Below, piece by piece: positions 34,898-45,469 of a stretch of 64,000 nucleotides of DNA (positions within the stretch are counted from its first letter, which is position 1; the number at the start of each line of letters is the position of its first letter). The position numbers were made by a program, and so were the translations under genes. The notes under the pieces were generated by a model, which saw nothing but the letters and a program-made list of their open reading frames with translations, searched no databases and was not told the origin of the DNA. Source of the stretch: Tipula vernalis (lineage: Eukaryota; Arthropoda; Insecta; Diptera; Tipulidae); the NCBI GenBank assembly GCA_958295665.1, contig OY282558.1:313754092-313818091 (forward strand), written 5' to 3'.

Positions 34898-36055
34898 CGA
34901 GGGTGAATCAAAATGTCTTGCAATATCATATGAAAAAAAAGAGTGAGTGATACAACTATATATTTTTTAAAAAAAATTTTTGTCGCGGTGAAACTTATAG
35001 AAACAAAATTCGATGTAAATTTTACAGTTCGTTTGTTTTCTTCAATTTAGTAGCCCATGTTTTGAAATAAATTCAAAATGAATGAAATTGAATATCGTGC
35101 CGTTATTAAATTTTTCTGTAAAGATGGACACAATGCAGTTTATATATTCAATTATATATCAAAAGTTTACGGCGAATTTGCACCATCATATTCCACAGTA
35201 ACAAGGTGGGTAAAATTGTTCAAAAGTGGTCGGGAGTCATTAGAAGACGACAACCACTCATATTTTTGGCAGAATCAATTGTATTAGAGGACCGCCGTAT
35301 TTTTGTTTCGTGGTTAGCGTGGAGACTTTCCTTTCATATGGCACCACTTATACCATATTACATGGCCACCTTCACCTGTCAAAAGTAAGTGCGCGATGGG
35401 TTCCCCGTTTGTTGACTGCACAACAAAAGAAAATTCGTGTTCAAACTTCAAAGACGATTTTAGAAATGTATGAAGAAGATCCAGAAAACTTCTTGGATAA
35501 CATAATAACAGGCGATGAAACATGGATTCATCATTGGGATCCAGAATCCAAACAAGAATCGATGCAATGGATCAAACGTGGTGAACCACCACCAAAGAAA
35601 TTCAAAACTCAACCGTCTACTGGTAAGGTTCTGGCAACAATTTTTTGGGATGCTGAAGGGATATTGATGATTGATTATATGCCACCGAAAATCACAATCA
35701 CAGGCATCTATTACGCAGAGGTGTTACGAAAATTGTAAAAGCGATCCGGGAAAAACAGCCAAAGAAAGTTAGAAAAAAAAACCTTACTTCTTCACGACAA
35801 TGCACCTTTGCACAAGGCTAAAGTTGCTCAAGCAGTGACTACTTTCTGTTTCCCAATTTGAAAAAAAAAATTAAAGGGTCGGAAATTTTCCAGTGATTCT
35901 GAAGTACACAGTCTGTTGTAAATGAATATTTTATGGAGCAAAAGAAAACTTGTTTTTTAGGTCTTAGACAAGTTAATTGATCGATTTAACAAATATATAA
36001 ACCTCACTCACTCTTTTTTTCATATGATATTGCAAGACATTTTGATTCGCCCTCG
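34898..36055 (+). mobile_element. mariner transposon with long TIRs
   Basis: 1158 bases flanked by TA (34896-34897 and 36056-36057). Left end CGAGGGTGAATCAAAATGTC; right end (reverse complement) CGAGGGCGAATCAAAATGTC. The inverted match extends about 52 bases, through CAATATCATATGAAAAAAAG to GAGTGAGTG. It is shorter than a typical ~1.3 kb mariner because of internal deletions. Confidence 0.95.
35078..35980 (+). pseudogene. mariner transposase, frameshifted and lacking the third Asp
   Basis: Starts MNEIEYRAVIKFFCKDGHNA, with an HTH (YSTVTRWVKLFKSGRESLED). A deletion and frameshift follow, then IVLEDRRIFVSWLAWRL and SYGTTYTILHGHLHLSKV, then SARWVPRLLTAQQKKIR. The first catalytic Asp is in GDETWIHHWDPESKQ, with the mariner WIKRGEPPPKKFKTQPSTGK block after it. 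The second Asp is in LLLHDNAPLHKAKVAQ (after a slip near 35738). The region that should hold the third Asp (HPPYSPDLAPSDY in relatives) is absent; the frame passes straight to LFPNLKKK and the C-terminus NEYFMEQKKTCFLGLRQVN. It is inactive, but its ends could be used by a transposase supplied in trans. Confidence 0.9.
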
Positions 36056-36315
36056 TAGAACATATTTCCTTTTTTCATTGAAAAACTTGTAGCTAAAAAA
36101 TATCATTATTCCTATGGAAATCAATGAAAAGTTATACCACTAAGAAAAACCCAAATAATATTAAAGAATTTGTATAAATTCAATCAGTTAACCTAAAAGT
36201 ATAGTCTTTGGTGACTTTAATTTAGATTTGTAACATAGAGATTCAAACAAAATTGTTTCAAAATAATATTCATAATAATAATAATAATAATATCAAAATT
36301 GATAAAGGATTTTCG
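36056..36315. other. Short spacer
   Basis: AT-rich flank between the mariner and the LINE fragment, with a small ATA/TAA run (36270-36293). Confidence 0.4.
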
Positions 36316-36317
36316 AG

Positions 36318-36770
36318 TTGAGTGATAAACGCAAGAAATATTATGGTAGATCAAGTAATTGCGGATTTGAGCTATGAGTTTGATTTTCATCTCGAAGAGA
36401 AATATTTATCTGACCATAGCAGCATTGTTCCTTCAATATCTATTAACAATAAATCTTCTCCGTCCTGGCATATGAAAACGGTAACTGACCATAAAACAAT
36501 TTCTGAAAGAATGGATAAAGAATGAATCAGATTTTGATGAAGTAATCGGAATTTTGCCTCTTAGTCGTAACAAGTAACACAAAAAATATTTTGATAAATA
36601 GAAAGAAAAAAGTGAAGACAGGATACACAAGGAGCTTCTGGGTCTTATAGACAAAAGGAAAAGTTACCGGTGGATGATGAAAAAATCTCCAAATAACTCT
36701 TATTGAATTGAACAATACGATAAATATAAAAAGATTATCGGAATAATAAATACAAAATTAATATTCAGGT
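36318..36770 (+). pseudogene. LINE endonuclease end and linker fragment
   Basis: Frame at 36331 reads IMVDQVIADLSYEFDFHLEE then KYLSDHSSIVPSISINN. The SDH triplet and its spacing from a preceding aspartate match the C-terminal end of the apurinic-like endonuclease of non-LTR retrotransposons. After a stop and slips, LLGLIDKRKSYRWMMKKSP and YDKYKKIIGIINTKLIFR resemble the linker between endonuclease and reverse transcriptase (the usual IxxRDxLYxxxK...YKxxRN). No reverse transcriptase follows. It is not necessarily the same element as 655-1380. Confidence 0.55.
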
Positions 36771-36774
36771 AAAA

Positions 36775-37335
36775 TTTCATTTTGGGAGCATGGAATATTT
36801 GTTTGAATGAAAGCCCTAAAGAAAATATAAAAATTTGTATAAATTCAACCTTTAAAGTGTCATATCTGGAAAGTGTTTCAATTGGTGTGCCCATGCCTTT
36901 CATTCAAACGAATTTTTTTGGGCTCTCTACATAAAACTTGTCCGGATAATTTTTCTAGCAATAACAATTGGCAAGGCACTTTTATTGAACCACTTTCCAG
37001 GAATAACACTTTAAGAATAGAATTAATACAAATTTATTAAATTTTATATGGGCTTTCCATTAAAACGAGTTTTTCCGGGCTCCCACATGAAACTTGGCCT
37101 ACTAATTATTCTAATTCAATAATTGAAATATTTTCCATACATGACAGTTTAAAAGTTGAATTTATACAAATTGAGCCTTTCATTCAAACGAATTTCCTTG
37201 GGCTTCCCACATAAAACTTGGCCTGATAATTTATCTAAGGACAACACGAATTGAAATACTTTCCAGACATGATACTTTAAAGGTTGAATTTACATAATTT
37301 TTTACATTTTATATTGTTCTCTTCTAATGAAACTT
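36775..37335. repeat. Diverged tandem repeat (~120-155 bp unit)
   Basis: Three or more units share GCCTTTCATTCAAACGAATT, GGGCTCCCACATAAAACTTG and TTTAAAGGTTGAATTTA. Landmarks start at 36896, 37052 and 37175. Confidence 0.75.
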
Positions 37336-39040
37336 AACGTATATTTCTCAAAATGAGTCTATAAATCACTTCCAGCCATAAAATCACTTTACGGAATATT
37401 ATACGAGTAGGTTGTTTTATTAATTTTTCGTTTTATAAAAAAATATGTTTTGGCTCAAATGTTATGTCGGCTGGTGTCTTTCGGCTGAGATATCCAAGAG
37501 ACTATCTGCATTATCGATATTTTTACTTTCGGCTAACTTTAATAGTATATTTGATTTTGATTTTTTTAGTTTAAATATTTAATTCTTTCCGAATTTCTTA
37601 ATATAAAATTCAATGTTTCTACAGTATATTTCGTTATTTTTAGTGATATAATTTATACAATAATTTTATTAAATAAGAATCTTATTGCCTTTATAATTAA
37701 TTATAATAACATTTGTTAGTTTTCTAAAGACAAATTTAGTTCAAAAATTAATTAAAACAGGATAATAAAGCGCTAAACTGCATTTTATATAAAGCCTTCT
37801 GGAATTTGATTGAATGTACTACTATAAGTACTTAATTCGATAATACGCAATATGATGGTTTGTTTCTCCGATATTCTTGTAAGCCCGCGTACTCAAAACG
37901 TTTTCTTGGGAATTTTGTAAAAAATAATTGCACAAATTATTTTTTTGTTTACTCAGTGTAATAATTGACGCATTTCTTTACGTTTGATCTGATCCGGGTC
38001 ACCTCATATCTCATGAAACAACACCAAAATGCGTAAGCATTTTGCAGCAAACAAACAGCAAATGTCACTTTTCTGTTTCGTGTCGTTTTGAATCTGCCAG
38101 ATCATACAAATATTGTATTCATCATATTCTTTGTCGCTTCATGCCTTTATACCAATACAATACTCGTGTGCGTACTACCAACCACTTAATACAAAATTAT
38201 CGTTCACCAACTTTTTAATAGCAGAACTAATTCAATGTTAGATCAAATATTGTTGTTATTTCACATATACATTTTGATCTGATCCGGATCACTACGTATC
38301 AAGAGTTACAGCTAATAATAAATAAAATTAATACTTTTATGTTTTATTCCCAAAGGTTGTAAGTTAGAGGTTCAGGACTTCCTGCGTACACCTCTAAATA
38401 ATTAACATATAAATTATAAAATATACATAATTCTGTCGTTACAAATATCCCTGTTTAATTATCAACTTCCCAAAATAATCGTTAAAACTCACTGAAAAAC
38501 GAAATCAACAACTGGATTTAATTTGTTCGCTAGAATTTCCAAATTTTGGTTTATTTGAGCAAAACTCTTCTCGCAATTGATCAAATCTACTATAAAATAC
38601 AATTTTTAATGAAATAAATTAATATATATTATAACTAATTGCTTTAAAAATTGGAGCTCAATTCTTTCTTTACAAAATATTTGTCTGAACTAAAAATATT
38701 AAAATCAAAACATAATTTTCTAAACCTATTAAAACCATTTCTGGACTTCTTTAATTACAAATAGCTTTTTTATGGTCTCGACCAAGTTCCAGAAGATTTT
38801 AACTGAAGTATACGAAAAATTTGAAAATTACTGCGAAAGCACTGAGTACCAGTTCTCATTTTTTTTTTCTGCACGGGTTTAGCGCTTAAGACATTGAAAA
38901 TTTGCAGTATAGTATCGAAAAGTAGTGCTGATATTTTATAATTTTGGGCCGCTTTTATTCTGAGTTATAAGCACACGAAATGAGGTATGTATTTGGTCAG
39001 TCTACATTTCGGCGGTTATTATTTTTTTTAAATTATTTGA
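37336..39040. other. Non-coding AT-rich stretch
   Basis: A ~20-base direct repeat TTTGATCTGATCCGGGTCAC occurs near 37982 and 38274 (one mismatch). No genes were recognised. Confidence 0.45.
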
Positions 39041-39189
39041 ATGGCCTGAAAAGATTTCGCCGTTTTGACAATAGGTGACAGTAAGGTTATATATTTGATT
39101 TGTTTGAAGGGTGAAATGTCATGTTTGAAATGTCATTTAAAGGTGAATTTTCATAGATCATTATACAAAAAAAAAAAAAAAAATATTTT

Positions 39190-39600
39190 GCGAAAAAAAA
39201 GTTGTGCAGTTTATGGTGATTATGTGCGGGGAGGAACAAATTTAACGGAAACGTTTATAAAGAAATTAAAAAGACGGAGCGAGAATTGATAAGAAGAATA
39301 GAAATTGTGTTTTAATAGATCCACCGTATAGTTCTGATCTTACACAGTCAGACTATCATTTGTTTAGTTAATTGCAGCACTCTCTTGACATGGTGTAAAG
39401 TTGACTTCGGAAAAGATCTGTGAAAATTACTTCATTCTGTTTTTCACCCAAAAATCACAGAAATTTTAAAGTAATGGCATAATGGTTTTGCCAGAAAAAT
39501 GGTAGCAAGTTGTCGACCAAAATTGTACGTATTTAGTTATAAAAATAGTTTAAAATTGCGTTTGAGTAAATATTGATTTGAATAAAATTAGGTGGACGTT
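39190..39600 (+). pseudogene. Decayed mariner 3' half
   Basis: Plus-strand pieces in shifting frames: LIDPPYSSDLTQSDYHLF, the block around the third Asp of mariner transposases, then LQHSLDM and KLTSEKICENYFILFF. After a stop come IMVLPEKW and QVVDQNCTYLVI, the usual C-terminal tail (GIxxLPxKWxxVVxxNGxYL). Stops and slips are frequent and the N-terminal half is not recognisable. It is clearly older than the mariner at 34898-36055 and from a different subfamily. Confidence 0.75.
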
Positions 39601-39604
39601 TTTT

Positions 39605-41085
39605 AGACCTTGAATATAAAGAAAGTACAGAAATCATCATTTTACAATCGGACAAGGGACTCTCAAGGCTTCTATTCTAAATTTTTTTTAATTTTTTTTT
39701 CTCGGCAATATGTCGCTTCAAAAACGGAGAGGAGCAGAGCTACAAAAATAAAAACATTTTGTTGTTGTAATGCAACATTTCGGTGGTTAAAACTAACCAT
39801 AACCAAATTATTTTCAGTCCAATAATTTGTAATTGAAATACTTCTTTGTTTTTTTCCAATATTGTTATGGTATACTAATTATAGTAGCGTGTACTTTAGA
39901 TTATTGAAAAATGTATCATTACCATGGCTGCCTTCTCTATTTCATTAGTATAATATGCCATATTGGAATTGCTATTATAACTAAAAAATATTTACTATGT
40001 ATTATAGGAATCACTACTACAACTATTATGAACAACTCCAATAACGTATCTTAATTGGACGACGTAAAAGGAGAACGCGATATAAATCTCTTTATCCGCC
40101 TTTATCCGTGACTCTAAAAAGGAAAGACGTGCTTATTGTGAAAAAATAACAGAAATAAAATACATAGTAATTTTCTAAATAATTAGAGTTAAAATAAGTC
40201 AATTTAAAAGTGATCAACTTTACACCTACAAATCATGTAATTATTATGGAAAACGGCAGCGAGTTCATCAGTTCATTATTAAAGAGTTGGGGTTTGGGAA
40301 ATTGTTTACACCTTTTGATTGATAAGTTTTTTCTTATTACGTAATGTAATTTTAAATAATAAAAAGATGGAGTATGGTACCACAGTGTGGTTTATAAATT
40401 ATAAAAGACATCGATATAACACATTGTCTATTAAGTGGTAATGATTTATTGATAGAAAACAGAAACGATATGTGTCAAATACTTGTAATTAAGGAAGTTT
40501 ATGCTTTGTCTTATTCTCAATGTTAGTTTAAATAACTTAACCGATGCGTACTATTTTTCAAAGGCAAGAAACAACTCCCCAATAATTTTCCAATATTTCT
40601 AAGATAATTGAAAATTCACTGAAATTTTGGGATTTATTTCGTTATGTTGGGGATTTTGTTAATATGCTAAGTTTGAGACTTATTTCAGTATAAAAGTATT
40701 CCCCAAATAATGGATATAAAATAACACCCCAAAAATCATTTTGAAGGAAGATTTAATTTTAAAATATCGTATTCTGGAAAATAGAAATTTAATCTTAAAA
40801 TTAGAATATATATCTCCCTGTTCCAGAATGACCAAATATTCAATTATCAGAATAACATTTTTTTGAGTACAAATATAAAATAAAAATAAAAATTGCGTGA
40901 TTTATTTCACTTTTATTTTTGCGATTCATTATGCAATAAGTTCTCAATAACGGGAACTTATTTCATTTATGATTTGGGAAGTTACTTCATACAAAGATAA
41001 AGCGTGATGAGTAAAATTACTTTAGCAATGTGAAATTATTGTTGCATATTTTATTACCGATAATCAATAAGCAGATTGAACTATT
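39605..41085. other. Non-coding AT-rich stretch
   Basis: No gene recognised. Words CCCCAATAATTTTCC / CCCCAAATAATGG around 40575-40740 suggest small repeat scraps. Confidence 0.4.
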
Positions 41086-41091
41086 TCATTT

Positions 41092-41264
41092 TATAATGTA
41101 AATACAATACAATTTTTGTATTTTCTATATTTACTTCATTATTAAATAGATTTTATTTCTATTTTCGTGATTATATAAAAATTATCACAAAAATAGAAAT
41201 AAAATCTATTTAATAGTGAAATAAATGTAGAAAATACAAAAAACTGTTTTGTATTTACATTATA
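41092..41264. repeat. Palindromic MITE-like hairpin
   Basis: Arms of about 85 bases (TATAATGTAAATACAATACA... against ...TTGTATTTACATTATA) fold around a centre near 41178. The inner arm pairs TAGATTTTATTTCTATTTT with AAAATAGAAATAAAATCTA. It lies 78 bases outside the large TIR transposon. Confidence 0.85.
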
Positions 41265-41342
41265 TTAAAGTGACAAAAGCCGCAAAAGGAAAAAAAAAAA
41301 AAAAAGGTGAAAATGGACAACTACCATCTTTACAATGTATGT

Positions 41343-41790
41343 GGTGAAAAATACGTCAAATCACAAATTTTTGGAAGTCATGCTTTAATTTTATGATTTT
41401 TATGTTTTGAAATTGTAGTCTTTGTTAGAACGTGATTTTTTTTGTTGTTATTGTTGTTTAAAATACAGGGTGTCAAATTTTGTGAAAAATGATAAACATG
41501 AAGTTGTGTTTATGGCTATAAAAGGATAAAAAAAAATATTCGATATATATGATATAGGGCTCATTTTAAAGGTAAGTTAATACAAATTAATAAAAAAATA
41601 TAAAAATGGTAAGTTCTGTAATTTCTTCATTTTCAAATTTCGCGCCAAAATATTAGTTTTGAATTTTCTCAATGATCGTCCAATTTTTTTTTTTTTTTTT
41701 TTAATTTACGTCCTTTAATTCTATTGAACATACTAAAAACTTCCGCTAGGAAAATTTTTCGTTTTCGTGCAAAATACGTTTAAGTATGAC
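41343..41790 (+). repeat. Left terminal inverted repeat
   Basis: About 448 bases; outermost GGTGAAAAATACGTCAAATC, innermost AATACGTTTAAGTATGAC. Differences from the right copy are mainly single substitutions and homopolymer length changes, for example the T-run near 41690. Confidence 0.9.
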
Positions 41791-41985
41791 TGTAACTATT
41801 TTGAAAATTTCAAAAATCGAATGGTAAATTTTTGGTCCACTTACAAAAACTTGATTTTATTTTATTTTTCCAGCTTAATTTTTTCACTCGTTTTTGTGAT
41901 TCAAAATTAAATTTAAAACAAAAAATATTGACAGTAAAAAAATTTATTACAAAATAAGGATAGAAATTTAAAGATATTTATACGG

Positions 41986-44006
41986 TTAAAATTTACTTGT
42001 TATATAATCTTCACTATTTGAATATTTTTTACATTTTAAGTAGCCTTTTGTTAAAGGTATAACTGCATGAAAATCGCGAATCCCTTTTATTGCTTTCAAG
42101 TTCTTTAATCTACTGCCTAGTTCGATTTGTTTCAATTTATATTCAGTATCTGAACAAAATTTAAAAACCATATCAGTATTCAACGTTTTAGTCTATTTGA
42201 AAAGTTCCTCCGCATTGGTTATGTCACCATCATATTCTTTGGTGAGATTAGCTCTGGATGCCATTCTCTTAACAGTACCTCCTACTCCATCGCATGGTCC
42301 CTTTCCGTGAGCAGTTGCGTGAGAATGCCACTCACAATCAACTCCAAAATTGTCTTTGTGTTTAGTTATATTCATAAATTTTTTTCTATTTTTATAATGT
42401 GTTACTGCACCATCTGTGACGTAATAAATTTTAGATAAATCCGGAATTTTTGTTTTCAAAAACTGCAATAATTTTTCTATGAATAAGTGAACTGCTACAG
42501 CGTCATGATGAAGACAATCTGATATTACAATATAATGAAGCTGTAGTGCTGCAATATCCCTCCCTCAGTTTTGGAAATTACAAATGGATGAATAGTCGCT
42601 TGTTTGTTGTTCCAATGAAAACCCTGTGCTGCATTTTGCATTATAAACGCATAATTTTCTGTAAAATCACAAGAAACAAGTACCTCTATTGGTTCCAGAG
42701 TTAACTTTTTATATTTTATGAAATCGGATTGTGTTAGTGATATAAAGCAATGAGGAATCAAATTTTTCAGCTTAATTGTGAAGTAATCCAGAAATTCGTC
42801 TAATGGTTTTGAATATTTTTTCAAGTTGCATCGGTCAGTTGAAACCCACTGACTAAACGATAATGCAGCATCCAGACAATCATTGTCCAAAAATGCGTTA
42901 TTCAAATATTCGCGAAAATTATCCAATCCTGGGCAGTTCTCGCATTGCAGAAGATAACATGTTGATCTTGGATCTTTACATAGTATTAATGAAATACAGT
43001 CCTGGTATCGCGAAATTTTTCCATTGGTGACAGTATCCATCCTAGATCCATGAATAATTAATTTAACATTTTTATGTAATACAAACGCAAACTGTACGCA
43101 TTCCGCTGCTTCCTGGTTGAACACAGTTTTTAGGACGTAGCAGAGAAAATTTAGAAAAACCAATTTTTTTTTGATTCATCATCCTTAAATTTCAACTTGT
43201 AGCCCTCATAGCACTCCTTTAATGTGCACATCATTAGACGATTCTGAAATTTAACTTAATCAATAGTTAAACATTCGTTTTTCCCAGGATTGAATGCCTG
43301 AGTTTATTATTGAGCCGCTTTCCAACTTTGGGTGTTGGAAGGCTCAGTGACCCATTCTTATTTTGAATATGTTTAGCTGTCCGTACCATATATTGAGTTG
43401 TGTTGAATCCTTCCTGTATTTGTTGTATAGTTAGAGATTTCGGCAGGGTAGGCAGCAGCTGTATTTTATCACATTTTTCTCCAAATATCGGAATTTAATT
43501 TTTAGTTGATCCATGAATTCATCATAAGAGATTTGAGTGAGTCAAAAGAGGTTTTATCACAGATACCAAAGATGTTGATGATGTCGGTAACGTGGTAGTT
43601 AAATTAATTAATTTTTTCTGCTCCTGATAGTGCCTGGATTCCAACTGACTTTGATATATAGGGGACATGCCAATGTCTGGTAATATCTTATTAAGTTTTT
43701 CACCAAAAAGAGCACGTTTTTTTGGCATTGCTCACTTTCACTCACACTCGAAATATCCTCGTCATTTACTGTTGATGATGTCTTCGGAGTAACAGGTGAA
43801 TTTAATGAATTATTAACCGGTGATACCTCCGTTTCAACTTTTTGACGTTTATTAGTCACCCAGTAACATGATGTACAAATCGATGAATTTTCAGTTACAT
43901 GAAACGAGCGTGGCAAGCGAATTTTAATATAATCATTAACATTTCTTAAACTTTTAGAACATTTCAAATCAGGAAACGGCTTACAACACTTTTTGTACCC
44001 AACCAT
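41986..44006 (-). pseudogene. Putative DDE-like transposase of the 3.9 kb element
   Basis: Minus strand from ATG at 44006: MVGYKKCCKPFPDLKCSKSL, then a Cys cluster (SSICTSCYWVT). After frame slips near 43725 and 43450 come FGEKLNKILPDIGMSPIY and LPTLPKSLTIQQIQEGFNTT. IGFSKFSLLRPKNCV marks the next block. An open stretch (43163-42525) includes HKNVKLIIHGS, CENCPGLDNFREYL and VSCDFTENYAFIMQNA, QGFHWNNKQATIHPFVI. After another slip come ISDCLHHDAVAVHLF, IYYVTDGAVTHYKNRKKF and ATAHGKGPCDGVGGTVKR, ending EDYITSKF. Candidate acidic residues are Asp in CDFTENY, Asp in VTDG and Asp in GPCDG. I recall many unannotated homologues in insect and cnidarian proteomes sharing CDFxENY...SDGxxxxYKN...HGKGPCDG. 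Catalytic function is inferred from context. Confidence 0.75.
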
Positions 44007-44794
44007 TACTACACTTATTATTTGAAATACTTTTGATGTTATTTAAATAAGCAAATGATTTAAATAGAACTTCACAAGTTAAACTAATGTTAACAAAAAC
44101 CACTGCTTATATTTTATGTTGTTTAACAGGCCTACCTACCCCTTCTTTTATAATAACATTCTTAAATATGCGTCATTTTGTTACAAAAGACTACATTACG
44201 GTTTATGTACCTGAACGTAATATTTTGGGACGCATTTTTAGGGTTGGAACTAACAAAATATACTAATACCAAAATTTATTTTTTTACTAATAGCTTTTAT
44301 AGGCTATTCCTAAACTACGTTACGCCTTTGTTTGGGGAAGGAGTATTGATTGTCGTCACGTTTAGGCTGGGGCAGGGAGAATTTCTTAAAAAATGACGTC
44401 ATGTAATTATAAGAAGTTACTGTTATGGTATATTACATATGACATAATACAATAATTTGCAGGTATATCATTAGAGGCGTGTTTCTTTAATATACCACTT
44501 ACGAGTACTTCATGTTTTTAAATGATTTCATCATTGCTCACATATTCAGTTTTGTGACGACTTGTGATGGAGGAGAGAGAGAGAGACGGAGTTAAGAATG
44601 GCCCAAAATAACTTGACGTAGTTTATGAACGGACTGTTACAAATTGTTTCCTCTTTGTTTTTTAATTTTCTATTAGAAGTAAGAACATCGGCGAAATAAT
44701 TTTAAACAATTACATTATCAGGTCGAACGTAAATTAGTTAAAAATTGAAAATAACATATAACAATTTGATTTTGTATTCCAAAACGGGTAAATC

Positions 44795-45242
44795 GTCATA
44801 CTTAAACGTATTTTGCACGAAAACGAAAAATTTTACTAGCGCAAGTTTTTAGTATGTTCAATAGAATTAAGGGACGTACATTGAGATCATTGAGAAAATT
44901 CAAAAATAAAATTTTGCCGGGAAATTTGAAAATGAAGAAATTAAATAACGTACCATTTTTATATATTTTTATTAATCCGTATTAACTTACCTTTAAAACG
45001 AGCCCTATATCATAAATAACTGATATTTATTTTTCCTTTTATAGCCATAAACACAACTTCATGTTTATCATTTTTCTCAAAATTTGACACCCTGTATTTT
45101 AAACAACAACAACAACAAAAAATCATTTTTTACAAAATGTTTTTTTTAACTAGTACGAACAATTGAAAACATAAAAAATAAAAAATTTAAACACGACTTC
45201 CGGTCCTATATACCAAATTTGTGATTTGACGTATTTTTCACC
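44795..45242 (-). repeat. Right terminal inverted repeat
   Basis: Inverted copy of 41343-41790; its outer end reads ...GATTTGACGTATTTTTCACC. Internal length differences are few. Confidence 0.9.
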
Positions 45243-45469
45243 ATGTATATTTCATTTTGTATGCAGTGTTTAATGTAATCAGTTGTCTATTGTAATATTG
45301 TAATATATGTATTTTGATTTATAATATCTTTTAGAATGTTGACTGGTTAAATCAAAGTTTGAATTTGGGGAAAAAATTATTTAATGCTTTATTTGTGGGT
45401 ATACATACGTATATAATTGAATTGTTTGTAACAATATTAAGACAATATTAAAATAATTTTTCAGAAGAC

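Larger units (their letters stand above)
41343..45242 (-). mobile_element. 3.9 kb DNA transposon with ~448-bp TIRs
   Basis: Left TIR 41343-41790 and right TIR 44795-45242 are inverted copies along their length, starting GGTGAAAAATACGTCAAATC. Other matched words are CAGGGTGTCAAATTTTG, ATAAACATGAAGTTGTGTTT and CGTTTTCGTGCAAAATACGT. Flanks ATGTATGT (41335-41342) and ATGTATAT (45243-45250) make an 8-base target duplication with one mismatch. Between the TIRs lies a single minus-strand gene (41986-44006). The element is structurally complete although its gene carries several frameshifts. Confidence 0.88.

Noticed and set aside
36433..36903. Several minus-strand frames (36433-36654, 36527-36715, 36700-36903)
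   Set aside because: Shadows of the plus-strand LINE fragment and tandem repeat.
44178..44396. 72-residue plus-strand frame inside the long-TIR transposon
   Set aside because: Antisense, low complexity, upstream of the real gene's start; no features.
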